Part shown: piece after piece, positions 4,532-6,948 of the stretch
Position numbering within the stretch: the first letter of the stretch is position 1
How the letters are laid out: every line of letters begins with the position of its first letter
DNA from: Pseudomonadota bacterium
GTDB taxonomy: Bacteria; Desulfobacterota; Desulfovibrionia; Desulfovibrionales; Desulfovibrionaceae
Direction of reading: 5' to 3'
Assembly: GCA_023426275.1 (NCBI GenBank)
Contig: JAFABC010000140.1
Coordinates: forward strand, 1 to 6,948
DNA length: 6,948 nucleotides
The notes under the pieces: generated by a model
Database searches by the model: none
The model's input: the letters and a program-made list of their open reading frames with translations, nothing else
Told to the model about the DNA's origin: nothing
Program-made: the position numbers and the translations under genes

Positions 4532-6811
4532 ATGGGAAAGGACCTTATCATCGTCGAGTCGCCGGCCAAGGTGAAGACCATCAAGAAGTTCCTCGGCAAC
4601 GCCTATGCCGTGGAGGCCTCGGTGGGTCACGTGCGCGATCTGCCCACGAAAAAGCTCGGGGTGGACGAGGAGAAGGATTTCACCCCGCAATATCAAATCA
4701 TTCCAGGCAAACAAAAAGTGGTGTCCAAGCTCAAGGAGGCGGCCGCCACCGCCGGCACCATCTATCTGGCGCCCGACCCCGACCGCGAAGGCGAGGCCAT
4801 CGCCTGGCACGTGGCCGAGATCCTGAAGGATGCCAAGGCCCCGTTGCGCCGCATCCAGTTCAACGAAATCACGGCCAAGGCCGTGCGCGAGGCCCTGGCC
4901 CATCCCCGCGAGATCAACGAAAAGCTCTTTTTGTCCCAGCAGGCCCGGCGCATCCTCGACCGGCTGGTGGGCTACAAAGTGTCGCCGATTCTCTGGCAGA
5001 AGGTCAAAAGCGGCATCTCCGCCGGCCGCGTCCAGTCCGTGGCCCTGCGCCTTGTGGTGGACCGGGAAAAGGAGCGCCGGGCCTTCGTGCCGGTCGAATA
5101 CTGGCTGTTCAAGGCCAGACTGGCCGGGGACACGCCGCCGGAATTCGAGGCCGAGCTGGCCAAGTACAAGGGCAAGAAGGTCGAGATCGGCAGCGCGGAG
5201 GAAGCGCTGGCGGCCGAGGCGGCCATCAAGGACGAACCGTTCGTGGTGTCCGCGGTGACCGAGAAGGAACGCAAGAAATCGCCGCCCCCGCCCTTTATCA
5301 CCTCGACCCTCCAGCAGACCGCCAACCAGCGTCTGGGCTATTCGGCCAAGCGCACCATGGGCGCGGCCCAGAAGCTTTATGAAGGTCTGGAACTCGGGGA
5401 GCGCGGTACGGTGGCGCTGATCACCTACATGCGTACCGATTCCACGCGCATCGCCGACGAGGCCCGCGACGCGGCCAAGGAATTTATCACCGGGACGTTT
5501 GGTCCGGACTATTACCCGGAAAAGGCCCGGCATTTCCGTTCCAAGGCCGGCGCCCAGGACGCCCACGAGGCCATCCGGCCGGTCGATGTGGCCGTGACGC
5601 CGGCCGAGGTCAAGGCGCTTTTGCCCAAGGACCTCTTTTCGCTCTACAAACTCATCTGGGAGCGCTTCGTGGCCTCGCAGATGAGCGAAGCCCGCTTCTG
5701 GGACACCACGGCCGACATCGCGGCCGGCCCGGGGCTTTTCAGGGCCAAGGGCCAGCGGCTGATCTTTCCGGGCTATCTCAAGGTCTACGGCCAGGAATCC
5801 GGGGACGAGGCCAAGTCGCTGCCGCCTTTGGCCAAGGACCAGATTCTCACCCTGCTCGAACTCAAGAAGGAACAGAAGTTCACCCAGCCGCCGCCCCGCT
5901 ACTCCGAAGCGTCGCTCGTGCGCGAACTGGAGGAAAAGGGCATCGGCCGGCCGTCGACCTACGCCGCCATCATCTCCACCCTGCTCGACCGGGACTATGC
6001 CCGGCTGGAGGACAAGCACTTCGTGCCGTCCGAACTTGGCGAGACCGTGTCCGACCTGCTGGCCGAACACTTCACCAAGATCATGGACGTGGGCTTTACC
6101 GCCGGCATGGAGGAGGCGCTCGACGCCGTGGCCGAGGGCCGGGGCGACTGGGTGGGGCTGCTGAAGGACTTCACCAGCGATTTCTATCCGACCCTGACCA
6201 AGGCGGCCAAGGACATGGCCAAGGTCAAGGCCGGCAAGGAAACCGACCTGACGTGCGAGCTGTGCGGCAAGCCCATGGTCATCCGCTTCGGCAAGGCCGG
6301 CGAGTTCCTGGGCTGCTCGGGCTATCCCGATTGCAAGAACACCATGGACTTCGACCGGGCCACCGACGGCACCATCATTCCGCGTGAACGCAAGCCCGAG
6401 GAAACCGTCTCCGTCGGCACCTGCCCGCAATGCGGCAAGGACCTGACCATCAAGAAATCCCGCACGGGCAGCCGGTTCATCGCCTGCACCGGCTGGTCGG
6501 ACTGCAAATACACCAAGCCCTTTTCCACGGGCGTGCCCTGCCCCCGCGAAGGCTGCCAGGGGACGCTGGTGGAAAAAAGCTCCAAGCGCGGCAAGGTGTT
6601 TTACGCCTGCGACGCCTACCCGCAGTGCGATTTCGCCGTGTGGGACTGGCCCGTGCCCGAGCACTGCCCCGAATGCGACTCCAAGATCCTGGTGCGCAAG
6701 AAGACCCGCAACGGCGAATACCTCGCCTGCCCCAACCGCTCCTGCCGTTACAAGCGCCCCATCGGCGGCGACAAGGACGACGGCAACGAAGGCGACGATA
6801 CTGCCGAATAA
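4532..6811 (+). CDS. topA: DNA topoisomerase I (type IA), TopA
   Basis: TopA relaxes negatively supercoiled DNA by passing one strand through a transient single-strand break, balancing gyrase. The 759-residue product begins with a Toprim domain containing LIIVESPAKVKTI (catalytic Glu9) and the metal-binding DPDREGEAIAWH (Asp82, Asp84, Glu86). The central type IA domain has the active-site tyrosine in ITYMRTDSTRI (Tyr299) and later blocks such as DAHEAIRP, RYSEASLVRELEEKGIGRPS and TYAAIISTLLDR. Four C4 zinc fingers close the protein: C575/578/595/601, C631/634/652/658, C670/675/693/699 and C712/715/733/738. The third begins and the fourth ends with a CX4C pair. The tail is acidic. ATG at 4532 matches the conserved family start MGKDLIIVES. 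An in-frame TTG at 4499 would add 11 residues but has no ribosome-binding site. It is divergent from era and appears monocistronic. Confidence 0.98.
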   Translation: MGKDLIIVESPAKVKTIKKFLGNAYAVEASVGHVRDLPTKKLGVDEEKDFTPQYQIIPGKQKVVSKLKEAAATAGTIYLAPDPDREGEAIAWHVAEILKDAKAPLRRIQFNEITAKAVREALAHPREINEKLFLSQQARRILDRLVGYKVSPILWQKVKSGISAGRVQSVALRLVVDREKERRAFVPVEYWLFKARLAGDTPPEFEAELAKYKGKKVEIGSAEEALAAEAAIKDEPFVVSAVTEKERKKSPPPPFITSTLQQTANQRLGYSAKRTMGAAQKLYEGLELGERGTVALITYMRTDSTRIADEARDAAKEFITGTFGPDYYPEKARHFRSKAGAQDAHEAIRPVDVAVTPAEVKALLPKDLFSLYKLIWERFVASQMSEARFWDTTADIAAGPGLFRAKGQRLIFPGYLKVYGQESGDEAKSLPPLAKDQILTLLELKKEQKFTQPPPRYSEASLVRELEEKGIGRPSTYAAIISTLLDRDYARLEDKHFVPSELGETVSDLLAEHFTKIMDVGFTAGMEEALDAVAEGRGDWVGLLKDFTSDFYPTLTKAAKDMAKVKAGKETDLTCELCGKPMVIRFGKAGEFLGCSGYPDCKNTMDFDRATDGTIIPRERKPEETVSVGTCPQCGKDLTIKKSRTGSRFIACTGWSDCKYTKPFSTGVPCPREGCQGTLVEKSSKRGKVFYACDAYPQCDFAVWDWPVPEHCPECDSKILVRKKTRNGEYLACPNRSCRYKRPIGGDKDDGNEGDDTAE

Positions 6812-6814
6812 AAC

Positions 6815-6839
6815 CCGGGAGAGGCGTTGCCTCTCCCGG
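6815..6839 (+). terminator. Hairpin I downstream of topA
   Basis: A perfect 11-bp stem, CCGGGAGAGGC pairing with GCCTCTCCCGG, closes on a 3-nt GTT loop and begins 4 nt after the topA stop codon. It is followed by ACCCTCACC, not a U-tract. It is likely a terminator or 3'-end stabiliser for topA, and being symmetric could act on both strands. Confidence 0.7.
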
Positions 6840-6849
6840 ACCCTCACCA

Positions 6850-6872
6850 TTGGGGGGCATGATGCCCCCCAA
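6850..6872 (+). terminator. Hairpin II downstream of topA (G6/C6 stem)
   Basis: TTGGGGGGC (6850-6858) pairs perfectly with GCCCCCCAA (6864-6872) around the loop ATGAT, and AACCCCCT-like sequence follows at once. Its layout (G-run, 5-nt AT-rich loop, C-run, short purine spacer, second C5 run) matches the hairpin at the far end of the flagellar unit (8-36). It is probably a second part of the topA termination region. Confidence 0.6.
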
Positions 6873-6880
6873 ACCCCCTC

Positions 6881-6910
6881 GCCGTGAAAGGCAAGTTGCA
6901 GCTTTCCGGC
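6881..6910. other. Imperfect inverted repeat III downstream of topA
   Basis: GCCG plus GAAAG (6881-6890, with one bulged T) can pair with CTTTC plus CGGC (6902-6910). The loop contains the small inverted repeat GCAA-G-TTGC. It is followed by CCCCTTTGATTC. It may be a third terminator-like hairpin or part of the 3' region of whatever lies beyond the window. The rest of 6911-6948 shows no recognisable gene. Confidence 0.3.
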
Positions 6911-6948
6911 CCCCTTTGATTCTGGGCGCCGTCGTTTCGCCGCAAAGC

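Noticed and set aside
3330..4574. A 414-codon plus-strand open frame antisense to era
   Set aside because: It has a shadow composition and no domains, and it runs through the era/topA intergenic region into topA in a different frame.
4427..6850. An open frame of about 800 codons on the minus strand, antisense to topA
   Set aside because: It mirrors the topA codon pattern in GC-rich DNA, has a low-complexity Gly/Leu/His/Arg-rich composition with no recognisable domain, and overlaps the topA promoter region. topA on the other strand has every catalytic motif.

Overview
The window reads as ordinary chromosomal DNA from a GC-rich, flagellated Gram-negative bacterium. The protein sequences and G/C-rich hairpin style suggest a Desulfovibrio-type sulfate reducer (Desulfovibrionaceae). 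That placement is inferred from sequence character, not from a database search. All eight genes belong to well-known families. I see no mobile element, CRISPR array, tRNA, rRNA or defence cassette, and no undescribed system at the gene level.

Layout: from about 4385 down to 65, seven tightly packed genes lie on the minus strand and look like one transcription unit: era (ribosome-assembly GTPase), a YggS/PLPBP pyridoxal-phosphate protein, then fliL, fliN, fliO, fliP and fliQ. Gaps are 25, 27 and 22 nt, then fliN/fliO overlap by 8 nt, fliO/fliP by 92 nt, and fliP-fliQ are 45 nt apart. A G6/C6 hairpin follows fliQ at the window edge. On the plus strand, topA (DNA topoisomerase I, 759 aa, four C-terminal zinc fingers) runs from 4532 to 6811. 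It is divergent from era across a 146-nt intergenic region and is followed by two strong hairpins and one weaker one.

How the genes work together: FliP and FliQ are core export-gate proteins of the flagellar type III secretion system, and FliO is the assembly factor for FliP. FliN is a C-ring/switch protein and FliL is a basal-body/stator-associated membrane protein. Era acts in 30S ribosome maturation and YggS in vitamin B6 homeostasis. Placing them ahead of flagellar genes links housekeeping and motility transcription, though internal promoters cannot be excluded. topA relaxes negative supercoils and is functionally separate.

The points most worth a second look are small-scale. They are a 92-nt dual-coded fliO/fliP overlap that gives FliP an unusually long basic leader; a FliN N-terminus with a duplicated Trp motif, a 14-glycine tract and a FliM/FliY-like SQxxIDAL motif; three TTG starts in one operon; a possible nearly leaderless topA promoter; and hairpins at both unit ends that lack a clean U-tract but share a C-rich 3' tag.
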